Below, one piece after another: positions 7,638-15,415 of a stretch of 22,978 nucleotides of DNA. The first letter of the stretch is position 1. Each line of letters opens with the position of its first letter. This DNA comes from JBECKR01 sp040235415 (GTDB lineage: Bacteria; Acidobacteriota; Polarisedimenticolia; Polarisedimenticolales; Polarisedimenticolaceae). The stretch lies in the NCBI GenBank assembly GCA_040235415.1, contig JBECKR010000197.1, forward strand, positions 1 to 22,978. The letters run 5' to 3'. The notes beneath the pieces are model-generated. The model saw only the letters and a program-made list of their open reading frames with translations. It was not told the DNA's origin and searched no databases. Both the position numbers and the translations under genes were made by a program.

Positions 7638-9800
7638 ATGCCGCACGACGACCGCTCGCCCGTCACCCGCCGCGAGTTCATCCGCACCGGAGCGGTCGTC
7701 GCGGCCACGCTCGCCGGCGGGTCCTGCGCCCGACGGCCGGGCGGGGGCCGCACGACGGTGCGCGGCGCCTGCGCGCACGACTGTCCGGACACCTGCGCCT
7801 GGATCGTCACGGTCGACGACGGCGAGGCGGTGGCGCTCGCGGGCGACCCGGCGCACCCGTTCACCCGCGGCGTGCTGTGCGGCAAGATGGACGGCTTCCT
7901 CACCGACGTCGTCTACAACCCCGAGCGCGTGCTGCACCCGCTGAAGCGCGTCGGTGCCAAGGGCGAAGGACGGTTCGAGCGCGCGTCGTGGGACGAGGCG
8001 CTCGACGCCGTCGCGTCACGGCTCGGCGCGATCGCCGCCGAGCACGGCGGCGAGGCGATCCTGCCGTACAAGTTCGCCGGCACGATCGGCCTGGTGCAGG
8101 GCTGGTCGTTCGACAAACGGTTCTTCGCCCGGCTCGGCGCGTCGCGGCTCGAGCACACCATCTGCGGCAGCACCGCCCATGCCGGCCTCGCGGTCACGAT
8201 GGGGACCGGGACGGGCATCTTTCCGGAGGACCTCCTCCACAGCCGCCTGATACTGATGTGGGGCGGCAACCCGGTCGTGTCGAACCCTCACGGCTGGGCC
8301 CTCGTCGAAGAGGCGCGGGCGGCCGGCGCACGTCTGGTCGTCATCGACCCGCTCAGGAGCCCGACGGCCGAGAAGGCCGACCTCCACCTCCGGCCGCGGC
8401 CCGGCACCGACGCCGCGCTCGCGCTCGGGATGATGCACGTCGTCGTCGGCGAGGGGCTTCACGACGCGCGCTACGTCGAGCTCCACGCCGTCGGCTTCGA
8501 GCGGCTCCGCGAGCGGCTCGCGGACTACCCGCCGGAGCGCGTCGCGGCGATCACGGGGGTCGAGCCGCGGTCGATCGTCGCGCTCGCGAAGGAGTACGCC
8601 ACGACGCGGCCGGCGGCGATCCAGGTCCACATCGGGATGGAGAAGCACCGCCACGGCGGGATGATCTACCGCACGATCGCCTGCCTCCCCGCGGTCGTGG
8701 GGGCGTGGCGCGAGCGCGGCGGAGGGTTGCTGTACAACACCGACGGCGCGTTCGACGAGGCGCTGAACTGGGCCGGGCTGTCCCGAGGCTGGGAGGAGCC
8801 GGAGGTCCGGTCGATCAACATGGTGCGGCTCGGCGAAGCGCTGACCGACGCGACGCTCGACCCCCCGGTCCGCGCCCTCGTCGTCTACGACAGCAACCCC
8901 GCGACGATCGCGCCGGACCAGAACCGCGTCGTCCGGGGGCTCGCGCGCGACGACCTCTTCACGGTCGTGCTCGAGCAGTTCGTGACGGACACCGCGCGGT
9001 ACGCCGACTGGGTCTTCCCGGCGACGACGCAGGCCGAGCATCTCGACCTCATCGCGCCGTACGGCTCGCGCTACCTCACGCTGAACCTCCCGGCGATCGC
9101 GCCGCGCGGCGAGGCGTGCTCGAACTCGGAGTTCTTCCGGAGGCTCGCGCACCGCATGGGGTTCGGGGAACCGTACCTCCACGCCTCGGACGAGGACCTC
9201 GTGAGGCTCGTGCTCGACAGCCGCCACCCCGCGCTCGCGGGGATCACCTACGAGCGGCTGCGGCGCGAGGGCTGGGCGCCGCTCAACCTCCCGGACCCGC
9301 GGCTTCCGTTCGCGGAAGGGAAGTTCCCGACGCCGTCCGGGAAATGCGAGCTGTACTCCGAGACGATGCTCGCGCAGGGGATGGACCCGCTCCCGGGCTG
9401 GGTCGAGACGACGCGGCCCGCCGAGGAGGCCGCGAAGTACCCGCTGCACTTCATGAGCCCGAAGTGGAACCGGTACTTCGTGAACTCGAGCCACGCGAAC
9501 CAGCCGCGGCTCGAGGCCGCGGCCGGCAGGCCGAGCCTGCGGATCCACCCCGAGGACGCGGCGGCGCGCGGCATCGCGGACGGCGACGCGGTCCGGGTGT
9601 TCAACGCGCGCGGTACCGTCGCGCTCGCGGCACAGGTCACCGACGCCATGCAGCCGGGGGTCGTGATCCTCCTGCACGGCTGGTGGGCGTCGCGCATCGG
9701 CGGGTCGTCGGCGAACGCGCTGACCTCCGAGGTCCTCGCGGACCTCGGGGGCGGCAGCACGCTCCACGACCAGTGGGTCGAGGTCGAGAAGCTCGCCTGA
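7638..9800 (+). CDS. Tat-exported molybdopterin oxidoreductase (DMSO reductase family), 720 aa
   Basis: The N-terminus has a twin-arginine signal (TRREFIRTG, Arg11-Arg12, then VVAATLAGG), so the folded enzyme should be exported to the periplasm. Cys45, Cys49, Cys53 (ACAHDCPDTC) and Cys81 (VLCGK) form the [4Fe-4S] site typical of this family. The molybdopterin domain follows (LILMWGGNPVVSNPHG, LVVIDPLRSPTAEKAD, VYDSNPATIAPDQ), then the C-terminal molydop_binding barrel (LHFMSPKWNRYFVNSSHAN, LRIHPEDAAARGIADGDAV). Cys176/Ser178 in TICGSTAHAG are candidate Mo ligands. It needs a bis-MGD cofactor; the substrate is unknown. No iron-sulfur subunit, membrane anchor or TorD-type chaperone is adjacent, so it is an orphan catalytic subunit. 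GGAGG precedes the ATG by six bases. Confidence 0.92.
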   Translation: MPHDDRSPVTRREFIRTGAVVAATLAGGSCARRPGGGRTTVRGACAHDCPDTCAWIVTVDDGEAVALAGDPAHPFTRGVLCGKMDGFLTDVVYNPERVLHPLKRVGAKGEGRFERASWDEALDAVASRLGAIAAEHGGEAILPYKFAGTIGLVQGWSFDKRFFARLGASRLEHTICGSTAHAGLAVTMGTGTGIFPEDLLHSRLILMWGGNPVVSNPHGWALVEEARAAGARLVVIDPLRSPTAEKADLHLRPRPGTDAALALGMMHVVVGEGLHDARYVELHAVGFERLRERLADYPPERVAAITGVEPRSIVALAKEYATTRPAAIQVHIGMEKHRHGGMIYRTIACLPAVVGAWRERGGGLLYNTDGAFDEALNWAGLSRGWEEPEVRSINMVRLGEALTDATLDPPVRALVVYDSNPATIAPDQNRVVRGLARDDLFTVVLEQFVTDTARYADWVFPATTQAEHLDLIAPYGSRYLTLNLPAIAPRGEACSNSEFFRRLAHRMGFGEPYLHASDEDLVRLVLDSRHPALAGITYERLRREGWAPLNLPDPRLPFAEGKFPTPSGKCELYSETMLAQGMDPLPGWVETTRPAEEAAKYPLHFMSPKWNRYFVNSSHANQPRLEAAAGRPSLRIHPEDAAARGIADGDAVRVFNARGTVALAAQVTDAMQPGVVILLHGWWASRIGGSSANALTSEVLADLGGGSTLHDQWVEVEKLA

Positions 9801-9806
9801 GGCCGG

Positions 9807-10010
9807 CTATTCCTCGAGGATGAAGGTCACGCGCAGGTCGACGCGGTACTCGGTGATCTTGCCGTTCTGCACCTTGACCTTCTGATTCTCGACCCAGGCG
9901 CCGCTGATCCCCTTCAAGGTCTTTCCGGCGCGCGCGATCCCGTTCGCCACGGCGTCGTCGAATCCCTTGGACGAAGAGGCGATGATCTCGGTGACTTTCG
10001 CGACGCTCAC
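9807..10010 (-). CDS. Dodecin, 67 aa
   Basis: A full-length dodecin: MSVAKVTEIIASSSKGFDDA opens the first strand and helix, and the protein ends with the two antiparallel strands KVKVQNGKITEYRVDLRV and TFILEE. Trp39 (GAWVENQ) corresponds to the tryptophan that stacks on the bound flavin in characterised dodecins. Dodecins assemble into hollow 12-mers that store riboflavin, FMN or other flavins in the cytoplasm. The start is a GTG at 10010 with AAGGAG eight bases upstream. The gene converges on the molybdoenzyme gene with only six bases between the stops. Confidence 0.95.
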   Translation of the reverse strand: MSVAKVTEIIASSSKGFDDAVANGIARAGKTLKGISGAWVENQKVKVQNGKITEYRVDLRVTFILEE

Positions 10011-10384
10011 GTAGGCGCTCCTTTCGGGGGATGAGAGGAGGGCGCCGGCCGGGTCGAACGCATCCCCCGCGATCGCTCGTCGTCTCGTGGTGCTGCGGCC
10101 GGTCCTGCCCGTGCCCCGAGTCTAGCCGATCGGAGGATCGCGGCGCGGGATTCCTGGTCCTCCGCGCTTCCCTACGATCGCCGCAGGAAAGGCCCGATCT
10201 CGACGCGCCGAGCACTGGACCGGCACCGGCAACGCGCGTACACCCACGGTCAGACGGGACGACCTCGCAGCTCGTGCCGGCGGCGTCCGCCTCGGATCGC
10301 GCGCCGGTGCGGTCGATAGACAACGGGTGGGAACACGACCGTCCGGTGGCGGGCGCTCGCGTCCCCGCGCGAGGGAGGTCCCCC
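10011..10384. other. Divergent intergenic region between dodecin and the beta-helix operon
   Basis: I find no credible gene in these 374 bp: the open frames have no ribosome site and low-complexity Arg/Pro-rich translations. On the minus strand TAGACT (10124-10119) is followed by CGGGGCAC. The same block, TAGAATCGGGGCAC, precedes the outer-membrane protein gene at 14025-14012, so it is a candidate dodecin promoter with a leader of about 100 bases. A short inverted repeat (CGATC-4 bp-GATCG, 10127-10140) abuts it. The plus-strand promoter for the operon at 10385 is not obvious. Confidence 0.4.
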
Positions 10385-11308
10385 ATGCACCTGCGCCATC
10401 GGACGCTCGTCCTGCTCGCCGTGGTCTTGCTCGCCGGGCCGTGGGTCTTCACGCCGGCCGGGGATCTCGAGCCGCCCGGCCCTCCCGGGCCGACGATGAA
10501 GCCCCTGTCGGAGATCGAGCCTCGGCGCCCGATCCGTCCCGACATGCTGCCGTTCACGATCTCGGAGCCGGGGTCGTACTACCTCACCGGCCACGTCGAG
10601 ACCGACGGCGGCGGCATCACCATCGAAAGCTCGCACGTCACGCTCGATCTCGAGGGCTTCACCCTCAAGGGCGGCGTGGGGTACGGCATCCTCGGGACAT
10701 GGCTGTCGAGCGACATCACGATCCGCAACGGAACCCTCGAGGGCTGGGAGAACGACGGCATCCACCTCGAGGGCGCCGACACCCGTCTCGAGAGGATCCG
10801 GTCCCGCAACAATGGCGGCCATGGCATCTACGTCTACTCCTTCGCGCTCGTGCGGGAGTGCGAGACGGCGGCGAATGCGCTCTCCGGCGTCTACGTGGTT
10901 TACGCCAACAGCCAGGTGCTCGACACCCGCTCCACCGGCAACGACCAGAACGGCATCGTGATGCTCTCGAGTGGCGGGACGATCCGGGGCTGCTACGCCG
11001 GCCAGAACCGCCTCAACGGGATCCGCGTCGAGGAGGGCACCGCCGTCGTCGACAACACCTCCTACAACAACGGCTGGGGCACCGAGACGAAGTGCGGCAT
11101 CCTCGTCACCGGAGGGTCCAACGTGATCGACGGCAACGCCGTGATCGCGAACAACATCGGGATCCAGATCGACGACGCGGGCAACGTCGTCGTCCGCAAC
11201 GTCCTGATCGAAAACTACACCCGCGACGTCATCGTCGCCGGCAACGACGTCGGTCCGTGGGGCACGGCGGCCTCCGTCACCAGCCCCTGGGCCAACATCG
11301 TGAGGTAG
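10385..11308 (+). CDS. Secreted right-handed parallel beta-helix protein, 307 aa
   Basis: A signal peptide (LVLLAVVLLAGPWVF) is followed by a short proline-rich segment (PPGPPGPTMKPLSEIEPRRP) and then FTISEPGSYYLTGHV, an entry motif of bacterial beta-helix proteins. The rest consists of PbH1-type repeats of about 22-24 residues with stacked Asn/Gly positions, for example ITIRNGTLEGWENDGIHLEG, RIRSRNNGGHGIYVYSFALV, VDNTSYNNGW and IDGNAVIANNIGIQID. Such folds occur in polysaccharide lyases and NosD/CASH-domain proteins, but no catalytic residues can be identified. The ATG has GGGAGG upstream. The next gene begins seven bases after the stop, with its ribosome site overlapping this stop codon, so the two are co-translated. 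Confidence 0.88.
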   Translation: MHLRHRTLVLLAVVLLAGPWVFTPAGDLEPPGPPGPTMKPLSEIEPRRPIRPDMLPFTISEPGSYYLTGHVETDGGGITIESSHVTLDLEGFTLKGGVGYGILGTWLSSDITIRNGTLEGWENDGIHLEGADTRLERIRSRNNGGHGIYVYSFALVRECETAANALSGVYVVYANSQVLDTRSTGNDQNGIVMLSSGGTIRGCYAGQNRLNGIRVEEGTAVVDNTSYNNGWGTETKCGILVTGGSNVIDGNAVIANNIGIQIDDAGNVVVRNVLIENYTRDVIVAGNDVGPWGTAASVTSPWANIVR

Positions 11309-11315
11309 CGGCGCC

Positions 11316-12173
11316 ATGGCGACCGCGCGCACGAGAGCGCCGGCTCGCGTGGCGGCGGCGGCGATCCTCGCCGTCGCGTTCACGGCCGCGCCGGCCGAGA
11401 ACATGGATCCCGACGATCTCGGCTGGCAGTACGCCTGGGGCGAGAACGTCGGCTGGATCAACACCGAGCCGACCGGCGACGGCGGCCCGGGGATGGAGGT
11501 CGAGGACTTCCGCGTCTCCGGCTGGCTGTGGGGCGAGAACGTCGGCTGGATCAGCCTGACCTGCGAGAACGAGGGGGTCTGCGACGCCGCGCCGTACCGC
11601 GTCCGGAACGACGGCACCGGAGCCCTCTCGGGCCAGGCCTGGGGCGAAAACGTCGGCTGGATCTCGTTCGCGGGCGACGGCTGGGGAGTGACGGTCACGC
11701 CGGCGGACGGCATCTTTTTCGGTCACGCCTGGGGGGAGAACGTCGGCTGGATCTCGTTCAACTCGACGGGCCCGAACGCGTTCCGCATCCGGACGGCGTG
11801 GAGTTGCTTCCCGCCGCCTCCGATCCCCGGCCCAACGTCGGGCGTGGTGCTCGAGAAGGTCGGCTCCGAGGTCGCGCTCGGCTGGGCGCCGGTCGAGGGC
11901 GCCACGGGCTACGACGTCGTCCACGGCGACCTCGCGGCGCTCCGGGCCGGCGGCGGAGACTTCGCGGCGGCCGTCCTCGGCTGCGTCGCGGACAACGTCG
12001 TCGGGAGCGGCGCCGCGGACGCGGAAGTCCCCCCGCCGGGCGCCGGCTTCTGGTACCTCGTCCGGGGCGCGAGCTGCAGCGGCGCGGGGACGTACGACAC
12101 TCTCGCCGCGTCCCAGGTCGTCCCGCGCGACGAGGGGATCGCGGGCTCCGGAGCGGACTGCCGGATGCCCTGA
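11316..12173 (+). CDS. Secreted WGENVGWI-repeat protein with C-terminal FN3-like domain, 285 aa
   Basis: After a signal peptide (ending TAAPA/EN) the protein has four copies of WGENVGWI (first at DLGWQYAWGENVGWIN, then WLWGENVGWIS, QAWGENVGWIS and HAWGENVGWIS). The copies are joined by strands of 22-29 residues, which suggests a small repeat barrel or propeller. After a Pro-rich linker (PPPPIPGPTSG) comes a domain with EVALGWAPVEGATGYDVVHG, LGCVADN, FWYLVRGASCSGAGTYD and VVPRDEGIAGSGADC. This is a fibronectin-III-like C-terminal module I associate with secreted proteins of Acidobacteriota. Function is unknown; surface or carbohydrate binding is possible. It is the second gene of an operon with the beta-helix protein. 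Confidence 0.85.
   Translation: MATARTRAPARVAAAAILAVAFTAAPAENMDPDDLGWQYAWGENVGWINTEPTGDGGPGMEVEDFRVSGWLWGENVGWISLTCENEGVCDAAPYRVRNDGTGALSGQAWGENVGWISFAGDGWGVTVTPADGIFFGHAWGENVGWISFNSTGPNAFRIRTAWSCFPPPPIPGPTSGVVLEKVGSEVALGWAPVEGATGYDVVHGDLAALRAGGGDFAAAVLGCVADNVVGSGAADAEVPPPGAGFWYLVRGASCSGAGTYDTLAASQVVPRDEGIAGSGADCRMP
11436..11753 (+). repeat. Four copies of a 24-bp WGENVGWI-coding repeat
   Basis: Nearly identical 24-bp units start at 11436, 11529, 11640 and 11730 (spacings 93, 111 and 90 bp). All encode WGENVGWI, with only one or two silent differences per copy. Near-identity at DNA level suggests recent duplication or gene conversion, or strong codon preference. Confidence 0.9.
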
Positions 12174-12195
12174 GCGCGGCCGGCGGACGGCCCGG

Positions 12196-13194
12196 TCAGT
12201 GCGCCAGGAACTTGTCCACCGCGTCGATGAACATCGCCGGCTGGTCGACGAACGTCAGGTGCCCGCTGTCGGGGAAGATCACGAGCTCCGAGCCGGGGAT
12301 GAGCGCGTGCATCGCCTCGGCGAGCGACGGGGCGCACTCGTCGTGGTCGCCGACGTTGATCTGGGTCGGGACGTGCAGCGACGGCAGGCGGTCGGCGTAC
12401 TCGACCGAGACGAGGTTGCCGTCGATGACGAACTCGCCGTTCGAGCCCCACATCTCGCGGTACAGCTCCCAGGACATGCCGATCGGGCTCGGGTCGTAGT
12501 TCGGGTCGGGACGGTTGCGGTACAGGTACGGGAAGTACCCCTCGCCCCAGGCCGCCTTCGCGTACGCGTCGGTGTAACGGTTCTTCTCGTAGTCCAGGCC
12601 GTGGCCGAAGAGGCCCGCCCGCTCCATCGCGTCGATGCGCTCGCGGAGCTCCGGCGCCATCGCGGCCTTCATGTCCTCGAACACCCGGTTCATCGCCGAG
12701 GTGCTGTGGAACGTGCTGCACAGCACGAGGTGCTCGAGGTTGTCCTGGTACTTCAGGGCGTAGGCCTGCGCCAGGACCCCGCCGTAGGAGTGCCCCAGGA
12801 GATCGATCTTCCCGAGGCCGAGCGCCTTGCGGACCGCCTCGACGTCCTCGACCATCGCCTCGACGGTGTAGCGCTTGGGGTCCGCGAGGCGCTCGGACTT
12901 GCCGGAGCCGCGCTCGTCGATGAACACCAGGCGGTGGTGCCGCGCGAGCGGCAGGAGGCCCGGGAGGAGGTAGTCGTGCGACGCCCCGGGGCCGCCGTGG
13001 AGCAGCACCAGCGGATCGCCGCGGCCGACGGTCGTGTAGTAGATCAGGACGCCGTCCGCGTCGACGAACCCTTGCTCCTGCGGGTAGACGCCCGCGCCGG
13101 CCCCGGTGTCGGCGGCGGGCGGCGCGCAGGACAGCGCGAGCGCGAGCAGCGCGAGGACGGGGAAGAGCGTTCCTGGCGTTCGTCGGATCGTCAC
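12196..13194 (-). CDS. Prolyl aminopeptidase-like S33 hydrolase, probable lipoprotein, 332 aa
   Basis: An alpha/beta hydrolase with the proline iminopeptidase signature: oxyanion motif HGGPG (66-70), nucleophile elbow GHSYGG (Ser136), acid Asp285 in GDHDE and His312 in SGHLTF. FIDERGSGKSE is also typical. The family releases N-terminal proline or related residues from peptides. I chose the GTG at 13194 because AAGGAG lies six bases upstream; an in-frame ATG 45 bases earlier has no ribosome site. The N-terminus is then MTIRRTPGTLFPVLALLALALSC, a signal peptide ending in a plausible lipobox with Cys23, so the enzyme is probably anchored in the envelope. It could feed on peptides released by the tricorn homologues. 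Confidence 0.9.
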   Translation of the reverse strand: MTIRRTPGTLFPVLALLALALSCAPPAADTGAGAGVYPQEQGFVDADGVLIYYTTVGRGDPLVLLHGGPGASHDYLLPGLLPLARHHRLVFIDERGSGKSERLADPKRYTVEAMVEDVEAVRKALGLGKIDLLGHSYGGVLAQAYALKYQDNLEHLVLCSTFHSTSAMNRVFEDMKAAMAPELRERIDAMERAGLFGHGLDYEKNRYTDAYAKAAWGEGYFPYLYRNRPDPNYDPSPIGMSWELYREMWGSNGEFVIDGNLVSVEYADRLPSLHVPTQINVGDHDECAPSLAEAMHALIPGSELVIFPDSGHLTFVDQPAMFIDAVDKFLAH

Positions 13195-13249
13195 GTAGTT
13201 CTCCTTGCGCAGGCACATCGCCCGCGGCGATTGTCTCACGGGCGATGCG

Positions 13250-13990
13250 TCAGAAGTGCCAGGAGAGATCCGCCATGAAGCCCGGTCCCTCGTGCGCGAG
13301 CGCGGATCCGCCGTAGGGTGACGCGGGCGACGTCTCGACCGTGACGAGCTCGCCGCCGAGGCGCCACGTCCAGTCGAGCTCCGCGCCGATCGACCACGCC
13401 GATCGACCGAGACGGTAGTCCAAACGAGCGCCGAGGCCGGCCGAGGTCTGCCGATCCGTCTCCAGACGCTCGACCCCGAGCAACCCGCGCGCCTCGTCGG
13501 TCGGCTCCACGTCGCCGGCCTTCGTGACCGCGACGACCACCACGAGGGCGAACCTCCCCCGCGGAGCCCGCCGGGGCGACACGTAGTACGTCGCGCGCTC
13601 CTCGAGCATCGCCGGGTCGAGCCAGATCGCGAGTCGGAAGTCCTCGAGATGCCCGGTCGCGATCTTCGTGCTAACCAGCTCGGACCCCGGCCCCGCCGGC
13701 ACGAGGTCGCTGCCGAACTCGAAATCGAGCCGCGCCGCGCTCAGGTCGAGCGTCACTCCCGGACGAACGTCGAACGCGACCGCCGCGCCGACCTGCGGGG
13801 AGCCCTTCCAGCCGAGCACGGGGTTTCCCGGTGCGCCGTCCCTGCGCAGCATGCCCGCGCTTCCCTGCTCGTCGAACCCTCCCGCGCGCAGACTCACGGA
13901 CCATCGCTTCGGGCGATCCGGTTCGGCGGCGTCCGCCGCCGAACCGAGCGACAGCGCCAGCACGACGAGCGCGAGTCCGAGGCACCGCAT
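13250..13990 (-). CDS. Outer-membrane beta-barrel protein, 246 aa
   Basis: The ATG at 13990 (GAGG six bases upstream) starts a signal peptide (MRCLGLALVVLALSLGSAADA/AEP). The mature part alternates polar and hydrophobic residues in strand-like blocks (RWSVSLRAGGF, QVGAAVAFDVRPGVTLDLSAARLDF, GLGARLDYRLG, WSIGAELDWTWRLGG) and ends in GFMADLSWHF. The C-terminal Phe with aromatic alternation is the usual BAM recognition signal. The size suggests an eight-strand barrel of the OmpW/OmpA type, but no specific family signature is recognised. It lies 32 bp after the YkgJ-type gene and has a candidate -10 box of its own. Confidence 0.8.
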   Translation of the reverse strand: MRCLGLALVVLALSLGSAADAAEPDRPKRWSVSLRAGGFDEQGSAGMLRRDGAPGNPVLGWKGSPQVGAAVAFDVRPGVTLDLSAARLDFEFGSDLVPAGPGSELVSTKIATGHLEDFRLAIWLDPAMLEERATYYVSPRRAPRGRFALVVVVAVTKAGDVEPTDEARGLLGVERLETDRQTSAGLGARLDYRLGRSAWSIGAELDWTWRLGGELVTVETSPASPYGGSALAHEGPGFMADLSWHF

Positions 13991-14019
13991 CGCAGTCCTC
14001 GAATCCCCTACGTGCCCCG

Positions 14020-14025
14020 ATTCTA
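14020..14025 (-). promoter_or_regulatory. Candidate -10 box (TAGAAT) for the outer-membrane protein gene
   Basis: TAGAAT on the minus strand, followed by CGGGGCAC. Its first three bases are the TAG stop of the YkgJ-type gene. It would give a leader of about 23 bases containing the GAGG ribosome site. The -35 region is poor. Confidence 0.35.
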
Positions 14026-14649
14026 CTCGCTTCCCCGCCGAGGCATCCCGAGAAGCGCGAATGCGATGATCGTCTCGCCGGCCACACCCTCGTCGCGCTC
14101 CAGGCGATCGACGAGCGCGTCCTCGAGCCCCTCGGGGTCGGGCTCGACCCGCAGCGCCTCGGTCTCCTCCGCGCTGCACGGCGCGAAGCAGAACGGGCAG
14201 GCCGGAAGGTCCTCGCCGCCGATCCGGATCGGCGGGCCGAACGTACGGCAGGTCCACGGGCGCGCGGCGTAGAGCTCGCAGCGCCCGCTCGCGGGATCGA
14301 GCGCCGGGCAGGGCAGCGTCTCGTGGCGCGTGAAGTACGCCTGCTGCGCGTCGTCGTCGTCGTCGAGCACGCCGGCGGCGGCGTCGCCGGGGAACCCCTC
14401 TCGCAACGAGCCCGCCGCCTCGGACGCGCGCCCCGCGATCGCGGCGGCGCGCTCCGGATCGACTCGTCGAAGCGCGTCGAGTCCGCGCAGCAGCCGGCGG
14501 GCGTCGAGCAGGTGGATCGGGAACGGCCCGATGCAGCAGTCGGTCCGCCCCGGTCCGCAGCCCCAGCGGTCGCCCGCGCGGGCCGCAGCGTCGTGCATCA
14601 CGCGATCGATCCGATCGAGGAACCGCCGGTCGTGGTCGAAGAGGTCCAT
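14023..14649 (-). CDS. YkgJ-type cysteine-cluster protein, 208 aa
   Basis: The Cys pattern is that of the YkgJ zinc- or iron-chelating family: GCGPGRTDCC (Cys31, Cys38, Cys39), LPCPAL (Cys114), GRCELYAARPWTCRTFG (Cys124, Cys134) and CPFCFAPC (Cys151, Cys154, Cys158). A helical, Arg/Asp-rich region lies between the clusters. Family members bind a metal or Fe-S cluster, and their reactions are mostly unknown. The ATG at 14649 follows the Mut7-C gene by 13 bp, so the methyltransferase, Mut7-C and YkgJ genes are likely co-transcribed. The longer in-frame reading upstream is the shadow of the Mut7-C gene. No clear ribosome site is seen. Confidence 0.85.
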   Translation of the reverse strand: MDLFDHDRRFLDRIDRVMHDAAARAGDRWGCGPGRTDCCIGPFPIHLLDARRLLRGLDALRRVDPERAAAIAGRASEAAGSLREGFPGDAAAGVLDDDDDAQQAYFTRHETLPCPALDPASGRCELYAARPWTCRTFGPPIRIGGEDLPACPFCFAPCSAEETEALRVEPDPEGLEDALVDRLERDEGVAGETIIAFALLGMPRRGSE

Positions 14650-14662
14650 GGCGTCCGGCAGT

Positions 14663-15415
14663 CTACCCGGAGCGCAGCCGCTCGACGAGGCGCTCGAGCC
14701 GCGCGTGGTGCGAGCCCTTCCAGTACACGCGCCCGCATCCCGCGCAGCGCAGGAACGCGTCGTGCTCGCGCCGCGTTCCGGGCTCGAGGCGGGACTCGAC
14801 CTCGCTCTTCGCGACCGGCCCAATCGGCCCGTTGCAGACCGTGCAGCGCGTGAACGGCTCGATCGCGCCCCGGAGGTCGAAGCGGTCGAGGATCTCGCGG
14901 GCCTGCCGCTCCGGGACGTCCGAGCGCACGCAGTAGCCGTGGGTCAGGGCGCCGTGCTTCAAGAGGCCGCGGTCGCGGGTCAGCGCGATGCGCCGCTCCT
15001 CGACCGACAGGCGCACGACCTCGGCGTCCTCGAGGTCGTTGCGGTACGACGCGTCGAACCCGAGCAAGCGCAGGAGCCGGGCGAGCTTCCCGAGGTGGGT
15101 GTCGAGCACGAACCGCGTGCGCCGCAGCGGCCGGTCGCGCAGGCGCACGAGCGGGGTGACGTCGACCGCCTCGAACATCGGGTACACCGCCACGCGCATG
15201 CCGTCGTCCAGGCGATGCTCGAAGCCGACCGAGCGGCCGTCCACGACGATGACCTCGACCTCGGGGTGCGGCACGCCGAGCGCCTCGATCGCGTCGTTGA
15301 CCGCGGGCGTGCCGCGGAAGAGGTGCCGCAGGTCGCGGCCGCGCCGCCCGGGCGGCAGGAAGTCGTTCAGCTCGGCGTAGAACCGGAACGTCGCGGTTTT
15401 GGCGGCGGTCGCCAC
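14663..15415 (-). CDS. Mut7-C RNase-domain protein with N-terminal ubiquitin-like domain, 250 aa
   Basis: The first 90 residues (TFRFYAELNDFLPPGRRG, then HPEVEVIVVDGRSVGF, then DGMRVAVYPMFE) match the ThiS/MoaD-like Mut7-C ubiquitin domain. Residues 100-245 are the Mut7-C PIN-like domain: RFVLDTHLGKLARLLRLLGF (Asp105), IALTRDRGLL (Asp148), and a zinc ribbon CTVC (191-194) with CAGC (224-227) followed by GRVYWKGSHH. This two-domain arrangement is known in bacteria; the RNase activity is predicted from the PIN-like fold. The GTG start at 15415 shares its G with the TAG of the methyltransferase gene, implying coupled translation. The target RNA is unknown. Confidence 0.9.
   Translation of the reverse strand: MATAAKTATFRFYAELNDFLPPGRRGRDLRHLFRGTPAVNDAIEALGVPHPEVEVIVVDGRSVGFEHRLDDGMRVAVYPMFEAVDVTPLVRLRDRPLRRTRFVLDTHLGKLARLLRLLGFDASYRNDLEDAEVVRLSVEERRIALTRDRGLLKHGALTHGYCVRSDVPERQAREILDRFDLRGAIEPFTRCTVCNGPIGPVAKSEVESRLEPGTRREHDAFLRCAGCGRVYWKGSHHARLERLVERLRSG

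Noticed and set aside
12178..12192. GGCCG-5 nt-CGGCC hairpin between the WGENVGWI gene and the S33 gene
   Set aside because: Only five base pairs, no T-tract, and such short stems are expected by chance in this base composition.
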